From the NCBI RefSeq assembly GCF_021432765.1, contig NZ_CP058908.1, positions 3,858,747 through 3,922,746 on the forward strand: a DNA stretch of 64,000 nt, given 5' to 3'. Source of the DNA: Pseudomonas phenolilytica (GTDB lineage: Bacteria; Pseudomonadota; Gammaproteobacteria; Pseudomonadales; Pseudomonadaceae). The notes beneath the pieces were generated by a model. It worked only from the letters and a program-made list of their open reading frames with translations. It was not told where the DNA came from and did no database searches. Of the stretch, positions 41,001-49,177 are shown in pieces. The position numbers and the translations under genes are program-made. The first letter of the stretch is position 1. Every line of letters begins with the position of its first letter.

Positions 41001-41825
41001 CTACCGCGCCTGATAAATGATGCCCGGGCTGCACTGGACCATCTGATACAGCTCGGGCAAGCCGTTGAGCGCCTCGGAAGCGCCGAGGAACAGATAGCCG
41101 CCTGGCTTGAGCGTCGCATGGATACGGCGAAGGATGTCCTTCTTCACGTCGGCGGAGAAGTAGATCAGTACGTTACGGCAGAACACGATGTCGAACTTGC
41201 CCAGCGCGGCATAGCTGTCGAGTAGATTCTGAGTGCGGAACTCGACGCGTGCGCGAATAGGCGGCTTGACCACCCAACGCCCCGGCGCGGCTACATCGAA
41301 GTAGCGCTGCAGTCGCTCGCTGGACAAGCCGCGGGCGATGGCCAGGCCGTCATACTCGGCCGCTTTGCTGGCCGCCAGCATGGTCCCGGACAATTCGGTG
41401 GCGACGATCTGCACACCCAGTCGCGGCTGGCTCGGATTCGCCCGCTCGAACTCATCGATACTCATCGACAGCGAATAAGGTTCCTGCCCCGATGAACAGG
41501 CAGCCGACCAGATTCTCAGCCGCTGGCCCGCGCCGCTCTTGAGCAGCTCGGGCAGCACCCGGTTCTTGAGAACCTCGAAAGGATAAGTGTCGCGAAACCA
41601 CAGGGTTTCGTTGGTCGTCATGGCATCGACGACCTGCTCGCGCAGGCCCGAGCGCGGCATGCTCTGAATCTTCCTGACCAATTCACCAAGCGAAGTGATG
41701 CGCTGCTGCTCCATCAGCTTGTTCAGTCGACTGGAGACCAGATACTGCTTGTTACTGCCCAGCAGGATGCCGCACGTCTTTTCAAGAAATATCCGGAACT
41801 GCTCGAAATCCTGATCGCCTGACAC
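41001..41825 (-). CDS. cheR: Chemotaxis protein methyltransferase CheR
   Basis: A 274-residue SAM-dependent enzyme that methylates glutamates on chemoreceptors. The N-terminal CheR helical domain is followed by LRIWSAACSSGQEPYSLSM (SAM loop) and FDIVFCRNVLIYFS. The start is GTG at 41825, 7 nt after GGGAG. There is no C-terminal receptor-tethering extension. It lies 36 bp after cheV and shares its operon. Confidence 0.93.
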   Translation of the reverse strand: MSGDQDFEQFRIFLEKTCGILLGSNKQYLVSSRLNKLMEQQRITSLGELVRKIQSMPRSGLREQVVDAMTTNETLWFRDTYPFEVLKNRVLPELLKSGAGQRLRIWSAACSSGQEPYSLSMSIDEFERANPSQPRLGVQIVATELSGTMLAASKAAEYDGLAIARGLSSERLQRYFDVAAPGRWVVKPPIRARVEFRTQNLLDSYAALGKFDIVFCRNVLIYFSADVKKDILRRIHATLKPGGYLFLGASEALNGLPELYQMVQCSPGIIYQAR

Positions 41826-41861
41826 TAATTGCTCCCGCCCTGATAATGAGAGGTCATGGCC

Positions 41862-42794
41862 TCAGTTTCGGTCCGCACGCTTTATCCGCTCCGCCACCCG
41901 AGTGGCCAGATCGTCCGGTTGGAATTTGGCAAGAAAATCGTCCGCGCCGACCCGCTTGACCATGTTCTGGTTGAACACCCCGGAAAGCGAGGTATGCAAA
42001 AGGATATGCATGTCCTGCATACGCGGGTCGTGACGCACCTCAGTAGTCAGGGTATAGCCATCCATTTCCGGCATTTCAATATCGGAAATCATCATCATGA
42101 ATTCATCGGCCGGACGTCGCCCCTCATCGGCCATTGCCTTCAGATAGTTCAGCGCCTGGCGCCCGTCATTGAGAGCCACAACCTCTACGCCAAGATTCTG
42201 CAGACAGCGGATGATCTGCCTCCGCGCAACCGACGAGTCGTCGACGATCAGCACGCGGCACGAGCCGGCACGGGCCTGCACATCGGCATCGATGACAGCG
42301 GCCGAAACCGTCTCCGAAACCGGCGCGGCTTCGGCCAGAACTTTTTCCACGTCGATGATCTCGACCATCTGCCCGTCGAAATGCGTCACTGCCGTGAGGT
42401 AATGGTCGCGCCCGGCGCCCTTGGGCGGAGGGAGAATTTCCTCCCAGTTCATGTTCACGATGCGCTCGACTGATCGCACCAAGAAGCCAAGGGTCCGGTT
42501 GTTGTACTCGGTGATGATGGTAAAGCAGCTCTGCAGATCGTCGAGCGCGGGCTTGCCGATGGCCAATGCCAGATCGAGGATCGGCAACGTATTGCCGCGG
42601 ATATTGGCGACACCGCGGACGACAGCAGTCGAGCGCGGCATGACGGTCAGGCGCGGGCACTGCAGCACTTCTTTCACCTTGAACACGTTAATGCCGTATA
42701 GCTGCGCTCCGTCGAGGCGAAACAACAGCAGCTCCAGACGGTTCTGCCCCACCAGCTGGGTTCTCTGGTTAACCGAATCCAATACTCCGGCCAT
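41862..42794 (-). CDS. cheV: Chemotaxis coupling protein CheV
   Basis: A 310-residue protein with an N-terminal CheW-like coupling domain (about 20-160; NVFKVKEVLQCPRLTVMPRS) and a C-terminal receiver domain (VLIVDDSSVARRQI, then MMISDIEMPEMDGYTL with the phospho-acceptor Asp). It couples receptors to CheA and may buffer phosphate. It is divergent from flgA with an 81-bp gap. Confidence 0.93.
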   Translation of the reverse strand: MAGVLDSVNQRTQLVGQNRLELLLFRLDGAQLYGINVFKVKEVLQCPRLTVMPRSTAVVRGVANIRGNTLPILDLALAIGKPALDDLQSCFTIITEYNNRTLGFLVRSVERIVNMNWEEILPPPKGAGRDHYLTAVTHFDGQMVEIIDVEKVLAEAAPVSETVSAAVIDADVQARAGSCRVLIVDDSSVARRQIIRCLQNLGVEVVALNDGRQALNYLKAMADEGRRPADEFMMMISDIEMPEMDGYTLTTEVRHDPRMQDMHILLHTSLSGVFNQNMVKRVGADDFLAKFQPDDLATRVAERIKRADRN

Positions 42795-42847
42795 GCCGTC
42801 ATCCTCTTGCGTTAGCAGCAGCGCTGCCTAAAGCCAAACGGGTCAAT

Positions 42848-42863
42848 GGGCACGCCCCTTGCT
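42848..42863 (+). promoter_or_regulatory. Candidate sigma-54 promoter upstream of flgA
   Basis: GGGCACGCCCCTTGCT keeps the GG-N10-GC spacing and TTGCT of sigma-54 promoters; only the first base differs from consensus. If used, transcription would begin near 42874, two bases before the flgA ATG, leaving almost no leader. Confidence 0.65.
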
Positions 42864-42875
42864 TCGGATCGAGCC

Positions 42876-43640
42876 ATGAATGCTCAACCGACATTATTTC
42901 GACACGCCGCAAACACGACGCACAGCAGCCTCATCGTCTTCGCGTGTCTGGCCTTGCTTAGCGCCCCTGCTCTGGCGCAGCAGACGCCGACTCTGTCACA
43001 TCCCGACCAGCTTATCGACGAGACTCGAAAGTTTCTTGAGCAGGCGACGACAGACTATCTGCGACGTAGCGACATCGCAGGCCGTCACGAAATCGAAGTG
43101 AACCGCCTCGACCCTCGCCTGCGCCTGGCCAGTTGCGACAAGCCACTCACCGTCAAGCTCGAGAGTCCCGCGCAACCGATCGGCCGCGTCACGGTTCGTG
43201 TCAGCTGCGAAGGCAGCTCGCCGTGGTCGCTGTTCGTTCCTGGCCAGGTTCGTCTGTATCGGGATGTCATCATCGCCACCCGCCCGCTCAAGCGGGACAG
43301 CACCCTCAGTGCGGCCGATGTCTCCCTGGCCGAACGAGATGTGTCGTTGCTCACCCAGGGCTATCTGACGTCGCTCGACCAGATATTGGGCAACAAGCTG
43401 ACGCGCCCGGTTCAACTCGATCAGGTGCTCGCGCCCCCACTTCTGCAGCTCGCCGAGGTGGTACGCAAGGGCGATCAGGTAGTCATCATCGCGCGCAGCG
43501 GAGGAATCAATGTCCGCATGCCAGGCGAAGCGATGTCCGACGGTGCGCCCGGCACGCAGATCCGCGTAAAGAACCTGCGCTCGGGACGAGTCGTGAAAGC
43601 TCGCGTCGCCGGCCCCGGACAGGTTGAGGTCGCGATGTAG
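42876..43640 (+). CDS. flgA: Flagellar P-ring assembly chaperone FlgA
   Basis: A 254-residue periplasmic protein with a signal sequence (SLIVFACLALLSAPALAQQ) and an SAF/FlgA C-terminal domain (GDQVVIIARSGGINVRMPGEA, VKNLRSGRVVKARV). It helps FlgI polymerise. The ATG at 42876 fits homologues; an ATG at 42846 overlaps the candidate sigma-54 site and is unlikely. It precedes flgM by about 120 bp. Confidence 0.92.
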   Translation: MNAQPTLFRHAANTTHSSLIVFACLALLSAPALAQQTPTLSHPDQLIDETRKFLEQATTDYLRRSDIAGRHEIEVNRLDPRLRLASCDKPLTVKLESPAQPIGRVTVRVSCEGSSPWSLFVPGQVRLYRDVIIATRPLKRDSTLSAADVSLAERDVSLLTQGYLTSLDQILGNKLTRPVQLDQVLAPPLLQLAEVVRKGDQVVIIARSGGINVRMPGEAMSDGAPGTQIRVKNLRSGRVVKARVAGPGQVEVAM

Positions 43641-43696
43641 CGCAGCCTCCCGCGACGTGTGCGAGACGCGACCATGACGATGATGGATAAAAAAGC

Positions 43697-43723
43697 TAAA
43701 GTTCTTCCGGACGCAGCCGAAAA
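43697..43723 (+). promoter_or_regulatory. FliA (sigma-28) promoter of flgM
   Basis: TAAAGTTC at 43697-43704, exactly 11 nt, then GCCGAAAA at 43716-43723: one mismatch in each half against TAAAGTTT-N11-GCCGATAA. It is followed after about 36 bp by the flgM start, consistent with FliA-dependent expression of its own anti-sigma factor. Confidence 0.85.
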
Positions 43724-43759
43724 CCAGGCAAGCGTCCTGATTCCTTCGAGGTTTGTATC

Positions 43760-44089
43760 ATGGTCATCGACTTCAACCGGCCCAACAGCGCTCTCGGGTC
43801 GACCGCTACGCGTAGCGGCAGCGTTCAAGGCAACGAGCGCCCCACGGCGCAGCCGGCGAGCGGCGATACCGTACCAGTCAGCAGCAGTACTACGGCTCCG
43901 GCTGGCGAATCCGTACAACTGAGCCCCGAAGCCCAGCGCCTGCAGCAGGCCATGGACAAGCTCAATGAACAGCCGTCCGTAGATCAGGAGCGCGTGGCCA
44001 AACTGCGGCAAGCCATCGCCGACGGCAGCTATCAGGTCGACAGCCAGCGCGTCGCCTCCAAGCTGCTGGCGTTTGAAACCCAGCGCTAA
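43760..44089 (+). CDS. flgM: Anti-sigma-28 factor FlgM
   Basis: A 109-residue protein with a disordered Ser/Thr-rich first half ([14 protein letters not shown] start) and the FlgM C-terminal sigma-binding region ([21 protein letters not shown]). It holds FliA until hook completion, when it is exported. The ATG at 43760 has CGAGGT upstream, and the gene is preceded by a FliA promoter. Confidence 0.93.
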   Translation: MVIDFNRPNSALGSTATRSGSVQGNERPTAQPASGDTVPVSSSTTAPAGESVQLSPEAQRLQQAMDKLNEQPSVDQERVAKLRQAIADGSYQVDSQRVASKLLAFETQR

Positions 44090-44119
44090 GGCGACTCAGC
44101 GCCCCTTCCCGAGCCAGAC

Positions 44120-44590
44120 ATGCAAGACGAAGCCCTGCTCCAGCAACTCAGTGGCGATATCGACATCGCCCATCAATTACTTGAGCTCGCCGAGCAGGAA
44201 TTCCAGGCGCTGAGTGATCGCGATCTGGCGAAACTGGAAGGCATCCTCTCGCAGACGCAACCTCTGCTTGCACTGCTCGGACAGCATGGCGGCCTGCGCA
44301 GCCAGTGGCTGAGCGAACAAGGGCTGAGTTCGGATCGCGCCGGCCTGCAACAACTCGCCGCGAAGAGCGCGCTGGGCACCCGCATTCTTGAGCAGGCCGA
44401 TTCACTCGAGACCGCATTGAATGCCTGCCGCGCAGCCAACGAGCGTAACGGCCGACTGATTCGCGCCAATCGCGCAGCGGTTGGCAGCATGCTGGAGATT
44501 CTGCAAGGCAGTAACGCGACGCCGGATCTGTACGACAACCGGGGCGGCACGGCCAAGACCACTCAACAAAGGCCTCTCAGCCAGGCCTGA
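44120..44590 (+). CDS. flgN: Flagellar export chaperone FlgN
   Basis: A 156-residue helical protein with the FlgN pattern: LLELAEQEFQALSDRDLAKLEGIL, then a second coiled-coil segment ending CRAANERNGRLIRANRAAV. It binds FlgK and FlgL before secretion. The gap to flgM is 30 bp, and it is followed by flgZ. Confidence 0.87.
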   Translation: MQDEALLQQLSGDIDIAHQLLELAEQEFQALSDRDLAKLEGILSQTQPLLALLGQHGGLRSQWLSEQGLSSDRAGLQQLAAKSALGTRILEQADSLETALNACRAANERNGRLIRANRAAVGSMLEILQGSNATPDLYDNRGGTAKTTQQRPLSQA

Positions 44591-44653
44591 TCCCCCCACA
44601 CGGACGCGCGGGCATTACCGTTCGCGATGCAGCTGCGCTGAGAGACCTGGAAC

Positions 44654-45403
44654 GTGGCAAATCCTTTCCTTGAAGAAGCTGGCCCACAACCACCCAAGCT
44701 GCTGACCTCGCCTCTGGAAATTCATGCGAGCCTCAAACCGCTGCTCGATAACCGCAGCCCGGTGATGATTCGCTTCGACGAGCGCAACCAACGCTACCAA
44801 AGCTTTTTGATCGAACTGGACCGTGGGAAAGGCTGGCTTGCGCTGGATGAACTAATCCCCAATGACGGCGAGCGCCTACTGCTTCAGGGCGAAACCTTTC
44901 ATCTGGAAGCGTTCGACGAAGGCGTGAGAATAGCCTGGAGCAATTCCCAGCCCGTCCACCCGAGCGAGATGGACGGCGCACGCTGTTATTGGGTACCGAT
45001 TCCCACAGAACTGTCCTATCACCAGCGCCGCAACGCATATCGCGCACCACTGCAAGGTGCCCCCATCGCCACCACTCTGGGCGGTAATAGGCTACGCAAC
45101 AGCCTGGAAGGCAAGCTTCTCGACATCTCCGCCACCGGCTGCAAGGTGAGTTTCAAAGGCGATATGCAAAGTCGACTGCAGACTGGTCAGGTATACGAAC
45201 AGTTCTCCGTACGCCTCCCGAGCGGCACCGTGCAGTCTGCTGCGGAACTTCGGCACGTCGCATACGACGAAAAACTTGACCTGACATTCTGCGGATTGAG
45301 CTTCTATCGCATCAACGGTCTTACCCAGCGAAATGTCGAGCGTTTTGTCTATCAATTGCAGCGCGAAGCACGCCGTAATCAGGCGGAAGACGCGCTCGAC
45401 TGA
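44654..45403 (+). CDS. flgZ: Flagellar brake protein FlgZ (YcgR family, PilZ domain)
   Basis: A 249-residue c-di-GMP receptor. The N-terminal YcgR domain is followed by a PilZ domain with RRNAYRAPL (RxxxR-type site) and LDISATGCKVSF (DxSxxG), the two c-di-GMP binding motifs. In pseudomonads FlgZ acts at the stator to slow motility when c-di-GMP rises. GTG is the start. It is the last chromosomal gene before the mobile element. Confidence 0.92.
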   Translation: MANPFLEEAGPQPPKLLTSPLEIHASLKPLLDNRSPVMIRFDERNQRYQSFLIELDRGKGWLALDELIPNDGERLLLQGETFHLEAFDEGVRIAWSNSQPVHPSEMDGARCYWVPIPTELSYHQRRNAYRAPLQGAPIATTLGGNRLRNSLEGKLLDISATGCKVSFKGDMQSRLQTGQVYEQFSVRLPSGTVQSAAELRHVAYDEKLDLTFCGLSFYRINGLTQRNVERFVYQLQREARRNQAEDALD

Positions 45404-45500
45404 GCAGATACTCCGCCAGCAGGACGCTAGAAGCACTACGGTGGTGGAAGCGAGTCTCGCTCAAAGACAGGAAAGTAGCGAAGCAGCGCTACTGCAGGAC

Positions 45501-45552
45501 TGGCGTCCCAGGCGAGGTTCGAACTCACAACCTTCCCCTTAGGAGGGGCAAA
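45501..45552 (-). other. attL: 3' half of tRNA-Arg(CCU)
   Basis: On the minus strand this reads from the anticodon loop (CTCCTAA) through AAGGTT, a T-arm GTGAG-TTCGAAC-CTCGC, and an acceptor 3' strand CTGGGAC-G-CCA. The D-arm and acceptor 5' strand are absent; the bases that should contain them look unrelated and are replaced by element DNA. This is the displaced 3' half expected when a tyrosine integrase inserts into a tRNA gene. The functional tRNA should be restored at the right end, beyond 64000. Confidence 0.8.
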
Positions 45553-45563
45553 CAAGCCCCTTA

Positions 45564-45599
45564 CAAATCAAGCGCTTACCCTGCAAATCAAGCACTTAG
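45564..45599 (+). repeat. Paired direct repeats next to attL (probable Int/Xis arm sites)
   Basis: CAAATCAAGCGCTTA at 45564-45578 and CAAATCAAGCACTTA at 45584-45598 match at 14 of 15 positions, spaced 20 bp, or about two helical turns, on the same face. They lie between the tRNA remnant and the integrase gene, where arm-type integrase or excisionase sites are usually found. Confidence 0.65.
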
Positions 45600-45670
45600 C
45601 GTCCAGTTGCGTCCGGTAAATCAGCCCCGTATAGTCAATTTTGCACCCACACTGCACCCATGGGGACACC

Positions 45671-46885
45671 GTGCGAGAGAAGCTGACGGCGCGTCGACTG
45701 AACAGCCTAGAAGTCACCGGCAAGGAATACGAAGTCCACGATACCATCGTGCCCGGCCTGTTCGTGCGCGTGACGGCCGCCGGGGCGAAGTCGTACGTCG
45801 TGACTTGGGCGCGTGGCCGCAAGAAGGCACTCGGCCGTGTCGGCATCTTGACGCTTGAGCAGGCCCGCGAAGAGGCGCTGCAGTACCTCAACGAGGCCCG
45901 CAAGCACGGCGAGCCGCTGGCAGTCACCCAAGGCCGCCGCGGTACCGGCACCCCTACCCTGCGCCACTTCATCGATGACCACTATATGCCGTGGTTCAAG
46001 GCCCACCACAAAGGCCACGAGAAGACACTGCACACGCTCGACACCAGCTTCGAGCCGATCATGCACAGCCGCCTCGATGAAATCACCGGCCGCGATCTGG
46101 AGCAGATCCGCACCGCTTGGCTCAACGGCGGCAACAAGCCGTCCACCGCGAACCGCAAGATGGGCAGCATCAGCGGAGTATTTAGCCGAGCAGTGGAATG
46201 GGCCTACCTGCCCGCCTCGCCCCTGGAGAAGGTCAAGCAACTGAAGGTCGATTCGATCGGCCGCATCCGCTACCTGTCGAAGGCCGAGGCTAAAGCCCTC
46301 AGGGACGCGCTAGACGCACGCGAGGAACGCATCAGGACAGAGCGTGACAGCGCGAACGAATGGCGTGCAAAACGCGGTAGAGAGGCCTTGCCAGACCTTC
46401 GCGCCCTAGCCTTCGCCGACCACCTGAAGCCGATGGTTCTGCTATCGCTCAATACCGGGATGAGGCGCGGCGAGCTGTTCAACCTGCGCTGGCATCACGC
46501 CAACCTACAAGCCAAAACCCTAACGGTAGCCGGTGAAGGCGCGAAGACCAGCGAGACACGGCATATCCCGCTTAACGCCGAGGCGCTGGCCACACTTCAG
46601 GGATGGAAAGACCAGGCGAGCGGTACCGGCTACATCTTCCCGGGTGAAGACGATAAGCCCATGACAGACGTGAAAACCGCCTGGCTTGAGCTTCTGAAGA
46701 ATGCCGGCATCGTCGGCTTCCGTTGGCACGATATGCGCCACGACTTCGCATCGCGGCTGGTGATGGCTGGCGTACCGCTGAACACGGTGCGCGATCTGCT
46801 AGGGCACACGGATATCAAGATGACGCTCCGCTATGCCCACCTCGCTCCGGATAGCAAAGCCGCAGCAGTCGAGCAGCTTACTTGA
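45671..46885 (+). CDS. int: Tyrosine site-specific integrase
   Basis: A 404-residue phage-type integrase. N-terminal arm-binding region (KEYEVHDTIVPGLFVRVTAAG), a core-binding domain (about 100-200), and the catalytic domain with LNTGMRRGELFNLRW (Arg I), HDMRHDFASRL (HxxR) and LGHTDIKMTLRYAHL (Tyr nucleophile). The GTG at 45671 is preferred because GGGG precedes it and the longer TTG start adds a non-conserved tail. It is adjacent to the tRNA-Arg remnant that is its likely target. Confidence 0.93.
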   Translation: MREKLTARRLNSLEVTGKEYEVHDTIVPGLFVRVTAAGAKSYVVTWARGRKKALGRVGILTLEQAREEALQYLNEARKHGEPLAVTQGRRGTGTPTLRHFIDDHYMPWFKAHHKGHEKTLHTLDTSFEPIMHSRLDEITGRDLEQIRTAWLNGGNKPSTANRKMGSISGVFSRAVEWAYLPASPLEKVKQLKVDSIGRIRYLSKAEAKALRDALDAREERIRTERDSANEWRAKRGREALPDLRALAFADHLKPMVLLSLNTGMRRGELFNLRWHHANLQAKTLTVAGEGAKTSETRHIPLNAEALATLQGWKDQASGTGYIFPGEDDKPMTDVKTAWLELLKNAGIVGFRWHDMRHDFASRLVMAGVPLNTVRDLLGHTDIKMTLRYAHLAPDSKAAAVEQLT

Positions 46886-47417
46886 CTGACTTAGCCATGA
46901 TCGTCTTGTACTCCTCGTACGAAGGCTGGAATGGCTTGTTCTGAGCGAGAAACTGGACGTACGCCTTTATCGTTTCCCACTCCTGCCTTACTAGTTCCAA
47001 ATTGACCTTGAGCGGCGCCGGCGGCTGCAATCCCATTCTCGCAGTGAGCCCGTTCAAGTCGCCAAAAACGTCAAAATCCCCCTCGAAGTAAGCCGTTTCG
47101 TGGCTTAGAACGATGAACGCCGCATTGAATATGTCATCTCCAGCGATACGACCTCCTAAAGCGCCTGCTCGCAACTGAAAAAGAACTTCATCCTCGGTCC
47201 ATATAGCTTCGAGCACGACTAGAAAACTGATCCTCGGCAGGTTTTTACGGCTTCCGAACGGGTTGTCCACCTTTGAACTCTCCAGCCCCCATTCCAAGAA
47301 ATCCTCGATCAGCTTCACGAGCTTGACCCGTTGCGAAGCGGCAAGCAGCTCTATCCCGGCTTTTAGATAGGGATCAACCCTAGCCGACAAAACCACCTTC
47401 TTTGATCTATTCGCCAT
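46878..47417 (-). CDS. Hypothetical protein with ribbon-helix-helix-like N-terminus
   Basis: A 179-residue protein. Residues 5-45 (KKVVLSARVDPYLKAGIELL, then QRVKLVKLIEDFLEWGLE) look like an RHH DNA-binding fold. The rest is acidic and helical and is not recognised. The stop overlaps the integrase stop region by 8 bp (convergent). It is divergent from the excisionase-like gene across an intergenic region with two dyads, so it may regulate that promoter. Confidence 0.65.
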   Translation of the reverse strand: MANRSKKVVLSARVDPYLKAGIELLAASQRVKLVKLIEDFLEWGLESSKVDNPFGSRKNLPRISFLVVLEAIWTEDEVLFQLRAGALGGRIAGDDIFNAAFIVLSHETAYFEGDFDVFGDLNGLTARMGLQPPAPLKVNLELVRQEWETIKAYVQFLAQNKPFQPSYEEYKTIMAKSVK

Positions 47418-47454
47418 ACAGCCCCCACGTATACAAATATTCATGCTTGCATTC

Positions 47455-47506
47455 AGTGTTACTTACACTTAGATTGTCTACGCACTATCCAGTATCGTCC
47501 GGATAG
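47455..47506. promoter_or_regulatory. Two dyads in divergent RHH/xis control region
   Basis: AGTGT (47455-47459) and ACACT (47465-47469) flank a 5-nt spacer; CTATCC (47485-47490) and GGATAG (47501-47506) flank 10 nt. Both lie between the RHH-like gene and the excisionase-like gene and are candidate operators. Confidence 0.5.
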
Positions 47507-47531
47507 CGCCACAACGCAACGGAGAAAAATC

Positions 47532-47732
47532 ATGAGTCACATCGCAAGCCTGCAACCCATCGCGGTGGGCACCGAAGAAGCTGCCCGCGCATCCGGCATA
47601 ACCCGTTCCGCTGTTTACGAAGCCATCGCCCGCGGCGATCTCGTGTCGTTCAAGGCTGGCAAGCGCCGCTTGATCCTCGTCGAGGAACTGCGCGCCTGGC
47701 TGAATCGGATGGCGAAGGAGAACGGCCGGTGA
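47532..47732 (+). CDS. Excisionase-type helix-turn-helix protein
   Basis: A 66-residue MerR/AlpA-type winged-helix protein: GTEEAARASGITRSAVYEAI (recognition) followed by KAGKRRLILVEELRAWLNRM. This is the standard excisionase or helix_turn_helix_17 layout found beside integrases. GGAG precedes the ATG. It may steer excision or regulate int. The stop overlaps the next small gene. Confidence 0.82.
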   Translation: MSHIASLQPIAVGTEEAARASGITRSAVYEAIARGDLVSFKAGKRRLILVEELRAWLNRMAKENGR

Positions 47733-47884
47733 GCACCCATTTTGAGGCCCTGGAACGGGCCTTCCATCTAATCGACCGGAGCGGCAAAGTCATTGGGTGG
47801 CTGGCACTGCCTACCAATACCCGACTGATTGATCTCGAACACCTGCGCCACCTTGGCGCCTCTCGACTGGAGCTAGCGAAATGA
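47729..47884 (+). CDS. Small phage-element protein (51 aa)
   Basis: GTG start inside the preceding TGA, stop overlapping the next ATG (ATGA). The product, beginning MSTHFEALERAFHLIDRSG and ending HLGASRLELAK, is soluble and unrecognised. Four-base overlaps on both sides make it a credible gene within the left-hand operon. Confidence 0.65.
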   Translation: MSTHFEALERAFHLIDRSGKVIGWLALPTNTRLIDLEHLRHLGASRLELAK

Positions 47885-48120
47885 ATACCGCAACGACTGA
47901 GAAAGTGACTGCGCTCGACGCCTATGACCTAGCCACCTATGCGCACGAACACGGCAAGTGGCTGGGCGCCCTCATGCGCTCAATCACGCTCGACGCGAAG
48001 CACAACGAAGGACGTAACGTCGCCGTGCTTGCTGGCTTGGGTCAGCACTTGGGAGATGATCTGAGCGGCTACATGGACTGCGAAGCCGAGCGCATCAAGC
48101 GCGTGGAGGGGCTGCAATGA
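47881..48120 (+). CDS. Small phage-element protein (79 aa)
   Basis: A 79-residue acidic protein without recognised domain (ALDAYDLATYAHEHGKWLGA at the start). It overlaps both neighbours by 4 bp (ATGA), consistent with coupled translation in an early operon. Function unknown. Confidence 0.68.
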   Translation: MNTATTEKVTALDAYDLATYAHEHGKWLGALMRSITLDAKHNEGRNVAVLAGLGQHLGDDLSGYMDCEAERIKRVEGLQ

Positions 48121-48362
48121 GCGGCATCACTGACCGACAAGCGTTCGACATGATCCAGGGCATCACCGAGGCGCTGACTCAGGCAGGCAAAGGGCTGGAA
48201 GGCATTGGCCGACTGCTGGGCGCTGACGCAGCGGAGCACAACCTTAGCGATGACGATCGGGACGACTTGGCACATGCCGTGGCTGCGCTGGGCTCGATGA
48301 TCTACGCCACCGCAAATCAGGCGTGGGGCTACGCCGCGCCTGACAGGGACGAGTGGACATGA
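48117..48362 (+). CDS. Small phage-element protein (81 aa)
   Basis: An 81-residue acidic helical protein (MIQGITEALTQAGKGLEGIG, then LSDDDRDDLAHAVAALGS). It overlaps the preceding and following frames by 4 bp. Function unknown. Confidence 0.68.
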   Translation: MSGITDRQAFDMIQGITEALTQAGKGLEGIGRLLGADAAEHNLSDDDRDDLAHAVAALGSMIYATANQAWGYAAPDRDEWT

Positions 48363-48445
48363 GAAAGGAAGCAGAGAGGAAACCCGAAGCGGTGCTGCAA
48401 CACCGCCAGGGCAAACACATTGGTAAGCCACCAAGTGAGGACTGA
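48359..48445 (+). CDS. Possible 28-aa peptide
   Basis: ATGA overlap with the upstream gene opens a 28-codon frame of strongly charged residues (MRKEAERKPEAVLQHRQGKH) ending 3 bp before the next ATG. The coupling pattern matches its neighbours, but the length makes this tentative. Confidence 0.4.
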   Translation: MRKEAERKPEAVLQHRQGKHIGKPPSED

Positions 48446-48448
48446 ACT

Positions 48449-48688
48449 ATGCCAGCACACTCCGCAATTGAGCAAGACCGCCGACTGTTGGAAGCACTGA
48501 GAATTCGACCAGTGACCACCATCGAGGCAGCCAACGACCTGGATATCGTCCACCCGCCGTCAACGGTCCGCCGTCTGCGTCGTCGTGGCTTCGATATCCG
48601 CACGCAATGGGCCTACCAAGCCACAGAGCCAGGCAGACCACCGCACCGCGTGGGGCAATATGTCCTGATGCAAGAAGCAGCGGCCTAG
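48449..48688 (+). CDS. Winged-helix DNA-binding protein
   Basis: A 79-residue protein with RPVTTIEAANDLDIVHPPST and VRRLRRRGFDI, the helix-turn-helix of small phage HTH proteins that act as regulators or replication helpers. GAGG lies just before the ATG. Its target is unknown. Confidence 0.7.
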   Translation: MPAHSAIEQDRRLLEALRIRPVTTIEAANDLDIVHPPSTVRRLRRRGFDIRTQWAYQATEPGRPPHRVGQYVLMQEAAA

Positions 48689-48742
48689 CGGCCATAACGC
48701 TGGCGGGGCGCCCTGCCCTGCCGGCTCATGCACGGATTTGTT

Positions 48743-49141
48743 ATGGCTAAGAGAAAACCAAAAGTTAGCTGGGGGCCGATGGGCGCGCTATCGCTGCCTA
48801 AAGCGCTAATGACCCAGCCCGACTTTCGCGACCTCTCACCGTCTGCTCTGAAGGTACTCATGATGCTCGGCTATCAGTACAACGGACGCAACAATGGTGA
48901 TCTGTCCGCTACTCACAATATGATGAAGGACTGGGGCGGAATGGCTAAAGCTACGCTTGCCAGCGCCCTGAAGGAGCTCCTAGAGCGCAACCTTATAATG
49001 CGCACCCGCTCCTACGATCGGAGCAGAGACGGAGGGCGCCCTGCCCTCTTCGCTCTTACGTGGGCGGGGGTAGATGAGTGTCCCGGCAAGCAGCTGGAGG
49101 TCCCTGCATCTGTGGTGCCGAAGCGGAGATTGTCAGCCTGA
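48743..49141 (+). CDS. Winged-helix protein, possible replication/regulatory protein of the element
   Basis: A 132-residue basic protein: after MAKRKPKVSWGPMGALSLP comes a winged-helix region (RDLSPSALKVLMMLGYQYN, then LASALKELLERNLIMR). It resembles DNA-binding proteins of mobile elements that act in replication or copy control. Three identical-pattern dyads (GTTCA-N5-TGAAC) follow immediately, so it may bind them. An in-frame ATG at 48728 is an alternative start. Confidence 0.62.
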   Translation: MAKRKPKVSWGPMGALSLPKALMTQPDFRDLSPSALKVLMMLGYQYNGRNNGDLSATHNMMKDWGGMAKATLASALKELLERNLIMRTRSYDRSRDGGRPALFALTWAGVDECPGKQLEVPASVVPKRRLSA

Positions 49142-49177
49142 TTCGATTTTTTCTAGTTCAGTTTTTAGCCCTGACTA

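Noticed and set aside
45501..45600. Complete tRNA-Arg gene
   Set aside because: D-arm and 5' acceptor strand are absent; upstream bases on the minus strand do not pair with CTGGGAC.
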